DNA of 46,464 nucleotides from Methylococcales bacterium (GCA_003584865.1 QVQE01000054.1:1-46464); one strand, 5' to 3'. Positions 10,520 through 23,854 are shown, counted from the first letter of the stretch. Notes: a model not told the origin generated them from the letters alone. Program-made: numbers and translations.

Positions 10520-11236
10520 ATGGACAACAGCAAAATCGGGCATCATATTTCAGAACAGTTCAATAAAGAACTTGAAGATATACGTAATAAAGTGTTAATG
10601 ATGGGGGGCTTGGTTGAGCGCCAGATAGAGCAAGCAATAGAGGCTTATACGACGGGCAATATGGAGTTAGCAGAGCAAGTCATTAAACAGGATAATGATG
10701 TTGACTTATTAGAGGTTGCTATCGATCAGGAGTGTACTCAGATTTTAGCGTTAAGGCAACCGACTGCGTTTGATTTAAGACTGTTAATCACGGTCATTAA
10801 AATTATTCATGAGATCGAGCGAGTCGGTGATAAGGCGGAACGTATAGCTGAAATGGCTATAAAATTAGCCAATGCGGAAATTAAAATGTCGCATCATGAG
10901 TTGGAGCACATGGCTCAACTCGTTAAAGGCATGATGCATGATGCCTTAGACTCTTTTGCTAGAATGACACTCGATGAGGTACCCGCTATTACTGCGCTAG
11001 ATGTTAATGTTGATAGGGAATATGACAGTATTCTTAGACAGTTAATTACCCGAATGATGGAAGACCCTAGAAATATCACCCGGACGTTAGATGTACTATG
11101 GACGGTTCGAGCTTTAGAAAGAATCGGTGATCACGCTTGTTATATTTGCGAACATCTGGTTTATATGATTAAAGGCGAAGATGTGCGGCATTTGAGTCAG
11201 GAAGAATTGGAAAAAAGGGTTAGAATTCCAAGATAG
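10520..11236 (+). CDS. phoU: Phosphate signalling protein PhoU
   Basis: Two PhoU repeats (EIERVGDKAERIAE, ALERIGDHACYICEH). Confidence 0.96.
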   Translation: MDNSKIGHHISEQFNKELEDIRNKVLMMGGLVERQIEQAIEAYTTGNMELAEQVIKQDNDVDLLEVAIDQECTQILALRQPTAFDLRLLITVIKIIHEIERVGDKAERIAEMAIKLANAEIKMSHHELEHMAQLVKGMMHDALDSFARMTLDEVPAITALDVNVDREYDSILRQLITRMMEDPRNITRTLDVLWTVRALERIGDHACYICEHLVYMIKGEDVRHLSQEELEKRVRIPR

Positions 11237-11266
11237 ACTTTTATTTGTTTATTTGTTTACTTGTTT

Positions 11267-11301
11267 CTACAGTTATCGTGTGCTTTTATCGATGACTGTA
11301 G
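11267..11301. terminator. Hairpin between convergent phoU and ubiB
   Basis: CTACAGT-t-ATCG...CGAT-g-ACTGTAG stem. Confidence 0.5.
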
Positions 11302-11334
11302 GGCGGGATAATTTAAACCAGCTTTAGAATATAT

Positions 11335-12885
11335 CTACCTAAACAAAATAATTAAACTGATAACAGCCGTGCTAATAATCATCGTCCATAGTGTGGTATT
11401 GTGGTTATTATTGAGTTCCTGGCGTATCAAGTTTATTTCTCTTTGCAGTGCTTCGGCTTGTTGTTGTGCTTGAGCCGTATTGTTCAGTGCCTTGTAAATC
11501 AAAGAGGGTACTTCTGGGAATTGTTCGGCAAACTCCGGAAATTGTTTGATGATCTTGTTAATCTTGGCTTTAGGACTTATTCGATCCTGGAACCATTTTT
11601 CAAGATAAGGTTTAGCGGTTTGCCATAAATCCAGATCAGGATAAAGCTGTCTGCCTAAGCCTTCGATATTCAGCAGTGTTTTTTGTAACAACACCAGTTG
11701 CGGTTGTACCCGCATATCAAAGCGTCGCGCTGTTTGAAATAGACGCAGTAAAAGTTGCCCAAACGAAATGTCTTTTAGTGGCTTTTCAAAGATGGGTTCA
11801 CAGACACTGCGAATGGCAGACTCAAATTCTTCTATCCGAGTCGTACTCGGTACCCAACCTGATTCCACATGCATTTCTGCGACTTTTCTATAGTCACGAT
11901 TAAAGAATGCTAAAAAGTTTTCTGCTAAGTAACGTTGATCAGATAACGATAGTGTGCCAACAATACCAAAATCAACAGCGATATATTTATCAGGAAGATC
12001 AACAAAAATATTACCGGGGTGCATGTCGGCATGAAAAAAGTTATCTCTAAAGACTTGGGTAAAGAAGATCTCCACACCTCGTTCTGCGAGTACTTTAAAG
12101 TTTGCGCCTCCTTCTCTAAGTTGTTCGATTTCTCCCACAGGGATACCGTGAATTCTTTCCATGACCATCACTTTCTTACGTGTTAATGGCCAATGAATTT
12201 CGGGTATATAAATCAACTCAGAGTTTTCAAAGTTACGGCGAAGTTTAGAGGCATTCGAGGCTTCTCTTAACAGGTCGAGTTCATCCAGCGTTGTTTTTTC
12301 AAATTCAGTCACGACTTCCATTGCCCGTAATCGTTTAGCATCAGGCCAGAATTTCTCGGCAAAACGCGCTAACTCATACAGTAAGCCAATATCAGAACGT
12401 ATTCTTGTTTCGATATCGGGACGCAATACTTTAACGATAACATTTTCGCCGCTATGTAAAACCGCTGTATGGACTTGAGCAACGGAAGCAGAGGCTAAGG
12501 GAAAAGGATCAAACTCTGCAAAAGCTTCCTCAATCGTCATATCGAGTTCTTTTTCGATAATATTACGAGCAATTTCATTAGCAAAAGGTGGCACTCGATC
12601 TTGAAGCTTGACGAGTTCATCCGCGATATCATCAGGGAGGATGTCTTTACGAGTTGAGAGTGCTTGGCCAAATTTGACGTAGATGGGACCTAGATCTTCT
12701 AAAGCGCGTCTTATTCTTACTGCATGAGATTCAGTTCTGGATTTAAGCCAAAAGCTGGGAGTAATAAAGGCTAGATAACGAATGGGACGGAATAAATGGG
12801 TCTTTAAAACGATTTCGTCTAGGCCATGGTATACCAGAACCCAATTAATATGGATTAGGCGTAAGATTAAGTGAGGTCGAAGCAC
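11335..12885 (-). CDS. ubiB: Ubiquinone biosynthesis protein kinase-like UbiB
   Basis: [52 protein letters not shown]. Confidence 0.96.
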   Translation of the reverse strand: MLRPHLILRLIHINWVLVYHGLDEIVLKTHLFRPIRYLAFITPSFWLKSRTESHAVRIRRALEDLGPIYVKFGQALSTRKDILPDDIADELVKLQDRVPPFANEIARNIIEKELDMTIEEAFAEFDPFPLASASVAQVHTAVLHSGENVIVKVLRPDIETRIRSDIGLLYELARFAEKFWPDAKRLRAMEVVTEFEKTTLDELDLLREASNASKLRRNFENSELIYIPEIHWPLTRKKVMVMERIHGIPVGEIEQLREGGANFKVLAERGVEIFFTQVFRDNFFHADMHPGNIFVDLPDKYIAVDFGIVGTLSLSDQRYLAENFLAFFNRDYRKVAEMHVESGWVPSTTRIEEFESAIRSVCEPIFEKPLKDISFGQLLLRLFQTARRFDMRVQPQLVLLQKTLLNIEGLGRQLYPDLDLWQTAKPYLEKWFQDRISPKAKINKIIKQFPEFAEQFPEVPSLIYKALNNTAQAQQQAEALQREINLIRQELNNNHNTTLWTMIISTAVISLIILFR

Positions 12886-13505
12886 GAGTTACCTATGTTA
12901 AGAATTTTTTCTAAACGTTCAATGCGACTTTGTAAACGATCAAAGTCAGTGCGTAAGTCATCAACTTGTACGTAATAAATATCCAGTTCCGGTGCTGCGG
13001 GAAGTTGACGAGTTTCTTCTTGAATAAATTCCGAGCAGTTAAGTCTGAACGTTTCAATAGACTCATGACTCCAGCTTTGCCCTGCTTTAAAAAACTGACC
13101 CAGGCTATCAGCAATCTTATCACCGATGTAAGGCGCTAACAGTTGTTCTAAATTAAGATCTAGATTAGCTAACAGTTCCTGAAACTTTCGACCCGTGTGT
13201 GCATCACCTTCAATGCTTACCTGACCCGAAAAAATTGAACGCATCGGCTTTGAACTAAGCCCCATCAAGCTAAAAGCAAGAGCCGAACCGGTTAATGTGG
13301 TATCTATTTTATCAGTACTGTAATCCAGTAATTGAATTGAATCAGTCGTTGGGTACAGATAAAATGTTTCATTAAAGGGTTGAAGAGTGATGGCAATCAC
13401 TTTTCCACTTAAAGGCTCTAAATAAGCACGACTGTTCTGATTTAAATCAAGAAAGGCATTAAGTGCCGTTTCAAATGCACCCATTATCAATGGTTTGATT
13501 ACCAT
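12867..13505 (-). CDS. ubiJ: Ubiquinone biosynthesis accessory factor UbiJ (SCP2 domain)
   Basis: Between ubiE and ubiB; SCP2-like domain and C-terminal coiled coil; likely start ATG at 13505 ([18 protein letters not shown]). Confidence 0.87.
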   Translation of the reverse strand: MVIKPLIMGAFETALNAFLDLNQNSRAYLEPLSGKVIAITLQPFNETFYLYPTTDSIQLLDYSTDKIDTTLTGSALAFSLMGLSSKPMRSIFSGQVSIEGDAHTGRKFQELLANLDLNLEQLLAPYIGDKIADSLGQFFKAGQSWSHESIETFRLNCSEFIQEETRQLPAAPELDIYYVQVDDLRTDFDRLQSRIERLEKILNIGNSCFDLT

Positions 13506-13506
13506 G

Positions 13507-14256
13507 CTAGATTTTATAACCTCTATGCACAGCCACAATGCCTTGTGTCATATTAAAATATTCGCAGCGTTCTAAGCCCGCTGCTATCATCATGTTTTTA
13601 AGTTCTTCTTGCTTAGGGTGCATACGAATAGATTCAGCTAGATAACGGTAACTGTCTTCATCTTTTGCAACCACTTTACCAATCTTCGGTAGTAACTTAA
13701 AGGAATAGAAGTCGTACATCTTTTCAGTGATTTTATCGATAGGATGCGAAAACTCCAGCACAATCACTCGTCCACCCGGTTTTAATACGCGATACATAGA
13801 CCGTAAGGCCGCATCTTTATCTGTGACATTACGAAGACCAAAAGCGATACAGACACAGTCGAAGGTATTGTCTTCAAAAGGAAGGCATTCCGCATTAACC
13901 TGCACATAGCGAATATTACCGGTCAAGCCTTTGTCTATGAGTCTATTACGACCTGTACGTAACATTTCAGAATTAATATCCGCTAGTACAACCTGGCCAT
14001 CTTTGCCCACACGTTGCTCAAACAGTACCGTTAAATCGCCAGTGCCACCGGCTAGATCAAGCACTTGTTCACCTTTTCGAACATTACTTAACTGTACGGC
14101 AACACGTTTCCAGATACGATGAATGCCGAGTGACATCAAATCATTCATGATGTCGTATTGTCCCGCAACCGAATCAAAAACACCGCGTACCAGATTAACC
14201 TTGTCTTCAGTTGCAACTTGTTTGAAACCAAAATGAGTGGTTTTATCGTTTGTCAT
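13507..14256 (-). CDS. ubiE: Demethylmenaquinone/ubiquinone C-methyltransferase UbiE
   Basis: [56 protein letters not shown]. Confidence 0.97.
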   Translation of the reverse strand: MTNDKTTHFGFKQVATEDKVNLVRGVFDSVAGQYDIMNDLMSLGIHRIWKRVAVQLSNVRKGEQVLDLAGGTGDLTVLFEQRVGKDGQVVLADINSEMLRTGRNRLIDKGLTGNIRYVQVNAECLPFEDNTFDCVCIAFGLRNVTDKDAALRSMYRVLKPGGRVIVLEFSHPIDKITEKMYDFYSFKLLPKIGKVVAKDEDSYRYLAESIRMHPKQEELKNMMIAAGLERCEYFNMTQGIVAVHRGYKI

Positions 14257-14264
14257 TTTTATAC

Positions 14265-14654
14265 CTAATTTTTTAATGTTTCTTTACGCTTATGGCCCGC
14301 AGCTTCTAGGTTATTAAGGTAATTGACCCACAAGACTTGATATTCAGCGCCTAATTTGTACAGTAAATCCCACGTATAAATACCACTGTTATGGTCATCG
14401 CTAAAGACCGGAGAAATAGCATAATTACCAATGGGTTTAATTTCTTTAATCGTTACATCTTCTTTATTTAACTGTAATATCTCTTGACCAGGGGCATAGC
14501 CTATCGCTTCAGCAGAAGGCGTATAGACACGCAGATATTCACAGGGTAATTGAAAAACACTACCGTTATCAAAACTAATTTCGAGAATATTCGAAACCTG
14601 ATGAAGTTTGATTTCAGTAGGCCATGTATTGCAGGGTTGTACAGTTAGGCGCAT
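14265..14654 (-). CDS. DUF971 / gamma-butyrobetaine hydroxylase-like N-terminal domain protein
   Basis: [49 protein letters not shown]. Confidence 0.85.
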   Translation of the reverse strand: MRLTVQPCNTWPTEIKLHQVSNILEISFDNGSVFQLPCEYLRVYTPSAEAIGYAPGQEILQLNKEDVTIKEIKPIGNYAISPVFSDDHNSGIYTWDLLYKLGAEYQVLWVNYLNNLEAAGHKRKETLKN

Positions 14655-14691
14655 AGGATTTTATAAAATATGATTCAGTGATGATATGCTA

Positions 14692-16029
14692 TTACAAAAT
14701 ATAACGACTCAAGTCTTCGTCATCGGCAAACTCAGTTAAGTGTTGATCAACATAAGCGGCATCAATAATAAGGCTTTGATCTTTAAGATCGGGGGCATTA
14801 TAAGAGATGTCTTCAAGCAACCGCTCCAGCATAGTGTGTAGTCGTCTTGCGCCTATATTTTCGGTGCGTTCATTAACCTGCCAGCCGAGTTCGGCAATAC
14901 GTTGAATACCGTCTTTAGCAAACGATAAAGAAACACCTTCTGTGGCAAGTAGGGCAGTGTATTGTTCGGTTAAAGATGCATTGGGTTCAGTTAAAATGCG
15001 CACGAAATCGTCTGCTGTCAAGGCACTAAGCTCAACTCTAATGGGAAAGCGACCTTGTAACTCAGGAATCAAGTCTGAAGGTTTTGCAACATGGAACGCC
15101 CCTGAAGCAATGAATAAAATATGATCTGTTTTAATAGCGCCATATTTTGTACTGACTGTACTGCCTTCGACTAACGGTAATAAATCTCGCTGTACCCCTT
15201 CGCGAGAGACTTCACCGCCACCCCCGCCGAGTTCAGAGCGTTTACATATTTTGTCTATTTCATCAAGAAAGACAATGCCATTTTGTTCTACAGATTCAAC
15301 GGCGCGAAAGCGAATATCATCTTCATTGACCAGCTTAGCGGCTTCTTCTTCCTGTATCGCTTTTAAAGCTTTTTTAATGGGCATCTTACGTGACTTGGTT
15401 TTTCCAGAACTTAAGTTTTGAAACATACCTTGCAACTGGCTAGTCATTTCTTCCATGCCAGGAGGCGCCATAATTTCTACGCCCATTGATGCAACATGTA
15501 CATCAATTTCAATTTCTTTGGTATCAAGATCACCTTCACGTAATTTTTTACGCATTTTTTGTCGGGTTGATTCTTCGGTTTCGGAGAGCATTCCCCCTTC
15601 TGCACGGGGTAATAGCATATCCAAAACTTTTTCTTCTGCTGCTTCGTAAGCTTTGTTTTCAACTTTTTCCATTTCTGCTGTCCGGGTCATTTTGACAGCC
15701 GTATCGACCAGGTCTCGGATAATGGATTCAACATCTCGACCCACATATCCGACTTCGGTAAATTTTGTTGCTTCAATTTTAATAAAAGGGGCATTTGCCA
15801 AGCGTGCGAGACGGCGGGCAATTTCAGTTTTACCAACACCGGTTGGGCCAATCATTAAAATATTTTTAGGGGTGATTTCATCACGTAAGGAAGAATCAAC
15901 CTGTTGACGGCGCCAACGATTTCTTAAGGCGATTGCAACCGAGCGTTTAGCACTGGCTTGACCAACAATATGTTTATCAAGTTCACTTACAATTTCTTTA
16001 GGGGTCATCTGTGTCATGCGGTTACTCAT
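14692..16029 (-). CDS. hslU: HslUV protease ATPase subunit HslU
   Basis: [43 protein letters not shown]. Confidence 0.98.
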   Translation of the reverse strand: MSNRMTQMTPKEIVSELDKHIVGQASAKRSVAIALRNRWRRQQVDSSLRDEITPKNILMIGPTGVGKTEIARRLARLANAPFIKIEATKFTEVGYVGRDVESIIRDLVDTAVKMTRTAEMEKVENKAYEAAEEKVLDMLLPRAEGGMLSETEESTRQKMRKKLREGDLDTKEIEIDVHVASMGVEIMAPPGMEEMTSQLQGMFQNLSSGKTKSRKMPIKKALKAIQEEEAAKLVNEDDIRFRAVESVEQNGIVFLDEIDKICKRSELGGGGGEVSREGVQRDLLPLVEGSTVSTKYGAIKTDHILFIASGAFHVAKPSDLIPELQGRFPIRVELSALTADDFVRILTEPNASLTEQYTALLATEGVSLSFAKDGIQRIAELGWQVNERTENIGARRLHTMLERLLEDISYNAPDLKDQSLIIDAAYVDQHLTEFADDEDLSRYIL

Positions 16030-16567
16030 TGGGTTCTGCGTCTAATTCTTCAATGCGGAGATTATGATTGGTATAGATACAAATATCTGCCGCTATATTT
16101 AATGACCTTTCTACAATCTCGCGGGCACTGAGGTCGGTATTTTCTAATAATGCCCGTGCAGCCGCTTGAGCAAAAGCACCACCCGAACCTATTGCCATTA
16201 AGTCATATTCTGGCTCAATGACATCACCCGTTCCAGAGATAATGAGAGACGTTTTAGCATCTGCGATGGTTAGCAAGGCTTCTAGCTTACGCAAGGCGCG
16301 GTCTGTGCGCCAATCTTTAGCCATTTCTACAGCCGCACGTGTTAAGTTACCACGATGCTTTTCGAGCTTACTTTCAAAATGCTCAAATAAAGTAAAAGCA
16401 TCAGCGGTTGCGCCAGCAAATCCAGCAATCACTTTATCATGATACAGGCGGCGCACTTTACGTGCATTGCCTTTCATGACGGTATTGCCAAGAGTGACTT
16501 GGCCGTCACCACCAATGACTACTTTATTGCCTCGGCGCACAGAAAGTATGGTTGTTCCTCTAAACAC
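16022..16567 (-). CDS. hslV: HslUV protease peptidase subunit HslV
   Basis: [41 protein letters not shown] start; overlaps hslU by 8 bp. Confidence 0.98.
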   Translation of the reverse strand: MFRGTTILSVRRGNKVVIGGDGQVTLGNTVMKGNARKVRRLYHDKVIAGFAGATADAFTLFEHFESKLEKHRGNLTRAAVEMAKDWRTDRALRKLEALLTIADAKTSLIISGTGDVIEPEYDLMAIGSGGAFAQAAARALLENTDLSAREIVERSLNIAADICIYTNHNLRIEELDAEPNE

Positions 16568-16666
16568 GTTAATATCCTATTAATATAAAAAAACAGGTTG
16601 CTGATTTTACAGGGTATGCACTTAAGATGTGGGAAAAATATATCAACAACGTAAGTGTTTGCAACA

Positions 16667-17092
16667 TTATTTTATAAAGCAGCTTTTTTCAGCTGAGGCT
16701 TCTGCTTCTTTAAGGCGAGATCTTAAATCTTTAGATTGAGCGGGGTCACGGAAAACTGCCCCTGCATCACCTGTTTGTCCCTTACTTAAATAAGTAAAAG
16801 TCTTTGCCGATTCAAACTCGCTAAAGCTTAGTTTTTCAGCAATTTTGTCTATTTTACAGCCACAAGCGTATTGATTGATATAGCTAAGGCCGCCATGTTG
16901 AGCCACACAGTTTAAGACATATTCAACACGATCGCGGGTTGGGTAATCATTGACTACAGCAGGTGCTTCAACCGGTGCTTGCTCAAGTGGTTTTTCGGAT
17001 GTTGTTGAGCAGCCGAATAAGAGAGTACTTAATAATATGACTAATTGATAGGTGCTGTATTTAATTTTCATTGGTGATACTGATTCCATCAT
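16667..17092 (-). CDS. Small lipoprotein of unknown function
   Basis: Lipobox LLFGCSTT; likely start MKIKYSTY at about 17071; conserved Cys in mature part. Confidence 0.65.
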   Translation of the reverse strand: MMESVSPMKIKYSTYQLVILLSTLLFGCSTTSEKPLEQAPVEAPAVVNDYPTRDRVEYVLNCVAQHGGLSYINQYACGCKIDKIAEKLSFSEFESAKTFTYLSKGQTGDAGAVFRDPAQSKDLRSRLKEAEASAEKSCFIK

Positions 17093-17288
17093 TAATAAAG
17101 TAAAAAGGTTATTGGGTGAACAAAGTTATTTCCATTTATATTAGAATACCTATCATTTTAACTGAAAAATGATTTTGTATTCTACAGTTAGGTAAGACGC
17201 AATAATAAACCACTCCATCTAGAGGAGGGTATTTTATTTAGTGTGAGTTACCTTAGGAGCAGAACAACAATTTTCCTGAGTTAATAAT

Positions 17289-17879
17289 ATGGATAATCAA
17301 AAAGTGATAGCGGGTGTCATTTTAGCGGGTGGGCTTGCCAGACGAATGAATAATCAAGATAAGGGCTTAGTATTGTACAAAGGGAAGCCATTGATTAGCT
17401 ACGCTATAAAAGCACTCTCTGGGGTCACCGAGGAAATACTTATCAATGCAAATAGAAATCTGGCCGTTTACCAGACTTTTGGATTACCCGTTGTTACTGA
17501 TCTGACGGCAGATTTTCAAGGCCCCCTGGCAGGAATATTGAGTGCAATGGTATTTACAACTGCCGATGTCCTGGTTGTTGTTCCTTGTGACTCACCGTTG
17601 ATTAAAGCTGAACATTTACAAAAATTACTAACGATGCGTGCCGAAACTAATGCTGCTGTAGCTGTTGCATTTGATGGAGAAAGATTGCACCCTGTTTTTT
17701 TAGCGATAAAAACATCATTAAAGTCTAGTTTACAAAATTATTTGGAGAGTGGTCATCGTAAGGTTGATCAATGGCTAAAACAGCATCCCATGGTGATCGT
17801 CGATTTTAGTGACCAGCCTTGTATTTTCAGTAACATAAACACATTAACTGACTTAGAGGTACTTGAAGCTTTAAAGTGA
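17289..17879 (+). CDS. mobA: Molybdenum cofactor guanylyltransferase MobA
   Basis: GVILAGGLARRMNNQDKGLVLYKGKPLISYAI; VVPCDSPLI. Confidence 0.95.
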   Translation: MDNQKVIAGVILAGGLARRMNNQDKGLVLYKGKPLISYAIKALSGVTEEILINANRNLAVYQTFGLPVVTDLTADFQGPLAGILSAMVFTTADVLVVVPCDSPLIKAEHLQKLLTMRAETNAAVAVAFDGERLHPVFLAIKTSLKSSLQNYLESGHRKVDQWLKQHPMVIVDFSDQPCIFSNINTLTDLEVLEALK

Positions 17880-17896
17880 GCCTGACTATCAATAAA

Positions 17897-20800
17897 TTAA
17901 TTACCTGTTTTAGGCGGCTCATTTAATGGGCTAATAGCAGGGGCATCTGGGTATCTGTAATATCGGGTTTTACTGTCATTGTTGTCTTTAGGTGTGGTCT
18001 TCTCCTCGACTATTGTTTTGGTCGTTTTAGGTGCTAGTGTTGGCGAAATCTGTTTAACTTCATTAGCCGGTAGCTTTTTGAATGCAGGCGTTATGTCTAC
18101 AATAGCAGGCTTGTTAACTGGGGGCTGAGTTGGCTTAACAATTGGCTTTTTAGGTAAAGGCTGAGGCACTTTAACAACGGGCTTATCAAGAGTAGGCTCT
18201 GCCACTTTAAGGGCTGTTTTATCAACCGAAGGCTGAGCTGGTTTAACAGTTGGTTTTATCGGTAAAGACGGAGGGGCTTTAACAACTGACTTATCAGGCG
18301 TAGGTTCTACTGCTTTAACGACGGTTTTATTAACCGAAGGCTGAGCTGGTTTAATAGTTGGTTTTATCGGTAAAGTCGGGGGGACTTTAACAACTGACTT
18401 ATCAGGCGTAGGTTCTGCTACTTTAACGACGGATTTATTAACCGAAGGCTGAGCTGGTTTAACAACCGCGTTTATCGGTGAAGGTTGAGGTGCTTTAACA
18501 ATCGGTTTATCAAGAGCAGGCTGTGTCACTTTAACGACGGTCTTATCAATCGAAGGCTGGATTGGTTTTGCTGTTGGTTTTTTAGATAAAGGGGCAGCGA
18601 TTTTAGCCTGAGGCTTCTCAACCGTAACCGATGGGGCAAGAGTATCAACCGTTGCAGGCTCAATAACAGGCTTAATCGTGTCCGTAGATATTACCCGTGT
18701 CGTCGGTGAAACGGGGCTATTGTTTGTCACCGTGTTATTAATCAATGGTGATAATATTGGCTTTAGATATTTGACTATTTGTACCGGTAATGCGCTGGTA
18801 AAATGATAGAGTCCTGAATTATCTCCTTCAACATAGGCTGTGATAACGCCAAAAAAACGATCCCCAACAAAGAAAGTAAAAGTAGCAGCACGACTGATAA
18901 ACTTCGAATCAAGCAATACGCCGCCAGCTCCCCATATTTGTTTGCGATGATCACCGGTACCGGTTTTTCCTCCGACCGCAAGTAAGTTATTATTCGCATC
19001 CGTATAACTGCCATTAAGACGAGATGCAGTTCCGCCTGTCACAACACCTATTAGGGCGCCACGGGACACTTTTGCAATTTCCGGAGCAAAGATACGCTCA
19101 CCTTCATCGGGCGCTTTGTTCAAGAGTGTTTCATAAGGTGTTCCTACTGCGTAATGAAAGCTTTGGAACCTTACCACGGGTAACTTTACCCCATCATTAA
19201 CTACAATACCCATCAGTTCGGCCAGTGCCGCAGGTCTATCACCAGAAGCACCTATAGATGTTGCATACGAGGGTGTTAATTCTTCAAAGGGATAGCCTAC
19301 CCGTTTCCAGGCTGCATGAATTTCATTAAAAGCTTCTTCTTCCAAAAGCGTCATGATTCTTTGTTGTTGAGCATTGGCTCGGTGATTATTAAATAACCAG
19401 CGGTAAACGTTTTGCCGAGATTCGGTACTCGCTTCAATGACCTCTTTTTTTGTTGCGTGAGGATGTTGAGCCAGGTACCCGACTAACCATAACTCTAAGG
19501 GATGAATCTTGGTAATATAACCTTGATCCTGTAAATCAAATTTCTTTACTGAATATCTATCGTATAAGTCATAAATATCTTCCTTGGCTAAGGTGGCTTT
19601 ATCTAACTGCTTATTAAGAAAAGCATTGAGCGCCATTTCGTCATTATTGGGATAAATAGCCCGATACAACATAGTCAGACGTGAAGCGGTTGGAAATACT
19701 CTTTTAACGAGCATGTCCATGGCTTCTTCTGGCGACTTACCTTCATAACGGGAGAAGAACCTTTGTAAATAAACCTGGCCTTCGTTATTTGCAAAACGTT
19801 CTAGATATTCTTTACGTTTGGGGCTATCTGGCGTATCAAGCCAGCTTGCGATACCCTCTGGTTTATAGAGATGATGATAAACAATTTCACGCATCAAACG
19901 AATAAAAACCAGATTGACGGAATCCCGTAATGCATCCCGCACTGACATGACTTTATAATCTTCATTCTTAGTAAAATTATTGAAGTGATGAAGCCCCCCC
20001 CCTGTAAAGAAGTATTCACCCGGGCTAGCTGAAAAGCGTTTATCAAGCGCAAGATTAAGGAAAGATTCTAAATCAATTTTGGGTGATAGTTTTAACTGCT
20101 CGATTACCCACGCCGATATATAATCCCGAGGATGTAAGGTGACCTGGTTTAGAGCGGATGTTGAAAAGTTTTTATATTGCCGATAAGTATCGGTTACCAA
20201 TTCAAGATAATGCACCATCGTGCGGAACTTGGATGTTGACCCCAAATCGATTCGAATACCTTCATTAATATCCAGTGGTTGATCATAGTTATCGGTTTGT
20301 ATGCGTAACAAATTGCCCGATTTGTCCTTTTCAAACAGCATTAAGCTATAAACAATGGGTTTAAGATCTGTGTTTTGATTGAGCATTCTAAATCCAAGGA
20401 TGCCGGCTGCACGTGCTTCAATGGGTTCACTGAGTTGTTTCAGGGCGTGATTAACGGCTTGTTGGGTTGTATAGTCCAACGTGCTTTTAACCGTTAAATC
20501 GAGTCGATCCAGATCATAGTTAGATTTAACGCCTAAGGTAGTCGCCAGACGGGCACGTAACACATTCTGGGTCTTTTTTTCTGTAAAGAATTGAGGTTCT
20601 GCGGGTTCTATTTTAGAAGGGCGATCACTGTGAATCTGTAATGCCGCATCTCTAAGTGCTGTTGAAATAACACCCTGCTCCGTCATTATCCGTAGATAGC
20701 GGTCAGTAAGGGTCTGTAAAGCATCAAAGCCACGACCTAATAAATACGAGGGACGTCTTTGAGATAATAAAATGTTCAACACCTGTCGATAGGCTTTGGC

Positions 20801-21754
20801 CTGTTGAGGCGTTATCTGTCGGGGTGTTTTTAAGGCATCCGGATTTAGTAAGCGATTGACCCGATTAAAGTCGGCACCAAACCAGGCCGATAAGCCGTCA
20901 CCTAAACCATGCACTTCGCCTAATTTAGGCGTTGCAGCTAAAGGCATTGAATTCAAATAAGATAAGGCAATTTCTTGTCTCATCTCCAGAGTATTGGGAC
21001 CCATCATATAAGCTCTTAAAGAGGCCGTGCCCATTTGTCGAAACTTATCAATGACTGAGTTCGTGTAACCATTCTTTGAATGACGATACTTTTCTAGTTG
21101 AGTCGCTAGTGTACTTCCACCGGGCACGGAACTTGTAGCACCTAATTTGTTCGCCATTAACTGTAGGGAAGCAAACCCTAAGCGATCCCATTCAATGGCT
21201 GGGTTAATGGTCAGGTTTTCGTCGTTAAGGAGTTCTCTATTCTCTATAAAAAGCAAGGTGTTGAGAATAATAGGAGGTATTGACTTAAAATCCGGGTAGC
21301 CGTAAGTAGGATAAATGGCGCTAAAGATAACTTGGTCTGATTTATCCACTATATGAAGCCCGGCCTGAGTTTTTTCATGATAGATATTAAACAAACCGTA
21401 ATTAGCTAGTTCTGTCATCATGGGTGAAAAAGAGGCCTGAGAGGTAATACGATAACCTGATTGATCTAAACGATTGATAACATCAGGTAACAGGGTATAA
21501 CCTAATCTTTGGTCATAAGGGCCGTATTCTGGGTATTGGATTGATGAACTAGGGCCTGATGTGAGCTTAAAACCTAATTGTTGACTTATTGCCGATAAAT
21601 ACCTGGCTTGATATTTTGATGTTCTAACCTCGTCGCGGATGAGTTTAAAAACGACAAAACAAACTGCAATAGATATAACAATGATATAAAGTAATAAAAA
21701 TCTCTGAAGACCATTGTTAGTTCTTCGATGTTTAGATATTTGGCGTCTTGGCAT
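17897..21754 (-). CDS. Divergent class A penicillin-binding protein (GT51 plus transpeptidase) with Pro/Lys/Val repeat tail
   Basis: N-terminal TM; GT51-like IENRELL and PGGSTLATQLEKY; transpeptidase GSTSK, SVN, GKTGTGD; 1285 aa. Confidence 0.85.
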   Translation of the reverse strand: MPRRQISKHRRTNNGLQRFLLLYIIVISIAVCFVVFKLIRDEVRTSKYQARYLSAISQQLGFKLTSGPSSSIQYPEYGPYDQRLGYTLLPDVINRLDQSGYRITSQASFSPMMTELANYGLFNIYHEKTQAGLHIVDKSDQVIFSAIYPTYGYPDFKSIPPIILNTLLFIENRELLNDENLTINPAIEWDRLGFASLQLMANKLGATSSVPGGSTLATQLEKYRHSKNGYTNSVIDKFRQMGTASLRAYMMGPNTLEMRQEIALSYLNSMPLAATPKLGEVHGLGDGLSAWFGADFNRVNRLLNPDALKTPRQITPQQAKAYRQVLNILLSQRRPSYLLGRGFDALQTLTDRYLRIMTEQGVISTALRDAALQIHSDRPSKIEPAEPQFFTEKKTQNVLRARLATTLGVKSNYDLDRLDLTVKSTLDYTTQQAVNHALKQLSEPIEARAAGILGFRMLNQNTDLKPIVYSLMLFEKDKSGNLLRIQTDNYDQPLDINEGIRIDLGSTSKFRTMVHYLELVTDTYRQYKNFSTSALNQVTLHPRDYISAWVIEQLKLSPKIDLESFLNLALDKRFSASPGEYFFTGGGLHHFNNFTKNEDYKVMSVRDALRDSVNLVFIRLMREIVYHHLYKPEGIASWLDTPDSPKRKEYLERFANNEGQVYLQRFFSRYEGKSPEEAMDMLVKRVFPTASRLTMLYRAIYPNNDEMALNAFLNKQLDKATLAKEDIYDLYDRYSVKKFDLQDQGYITKIHPLELWLVGYLAQHPHATKKEVIEASTESRQNVYRWLFNNHRANAQQQRIMTLLEEEAFNEIHAAWKRVGYPFEELTPSYATSIGASGDRPAALAELMGIVVNDGVKLPVVRFQSFHYAVGTPYETLLNKAPDEGERIFAPEIAKVSRGALIGVVTGGTASRLNGSYTDANNNLLAVGGKTGTGDHRKQIWGAGGVLLDSKFISRAATFTFFVGDRFFGVITAYVEGDNSGLYHFTSALPVQIVKYLKPILSPLINNTVTNNSPVSPTTRVISTDTIKPVIEPATVDTLAPSVTVEKPQAKIAAPLSKKPTAKPIQPSIDKTVVKVTQPALDKPIVKAPQPSPINAVVKPAQPSVNKSVVKVAEPTPDKSVVKVPPTLPIKPTIKPAQPSVNKTVVKAVEPTPDKSVVKAPPSLPIKPTVKPAQPSVDKTALKVAEPTLDKPVVKVPQPLPKKPIVKPTQPPVNKPAIVDITPAFKKLPANEVKQISPTLAPKTTKTIVEEKTTPKDNNDSKTRYYRYPDAPAISPLNEPPKTGN
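18125..18556 (-). repeat. Four in-frame 36-aa (108 bp) tandem repeats, each of three 12-aa PxxxKxxVKxxx subrepeats
   Basis: PSVNKSVVKVAE-PTPDKSVVKVPP-TLPIKPTIKPAQ and three related units read from the translation. Confidence 0.85.
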
Positions 21755-21778
21755 GATTAGCTTTTTTATTTGAGTTGT

Positions 21779-23562
<1,784 letters not shown>

Positions 23563-23854
23563 CTATTTTCAGTATTCAAGAAAACCAGAGCTAGCATGAT
23601 ACCTTAAATTTACATAGTCGAGTAGATTGGCTGTTCAGATTGGGGCAGAATTTACAGTCCTATAATGCGTTGAATGGCTGCTGACGTTAACCCTGCTTGC
23701 CATTGAGGGCTATTTCAGAGACAATAACCTACTCGTTATATGTCTTCATTTGTGTGTTTTTGGCGTTAATGCACGACGCAAAGTTTCGGCAGCGAGTTCT
23801 TGTTTTTGTCCCGCCCTAAGTGGGTGTTTATATTGTTATAATAGTGGTGGTAAC

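Noticed and set aside
15477-15907. ORFs of 61-84 aa overlapping hslU in other frames
   Set aside because: Shadow ORFs within a strongly conserved hslU gene.
16568-16670. Sigma-32 promoter upstream of hslV
   Set aside because: A CCCACAT-like box is present, but no CTTGAAA element at proper spacing could be read.
18125-18556. CRISPR-like regular repeats
   Set aside because: Repeats are 108 bp, in frame, without spacers, inside a PBP gene.
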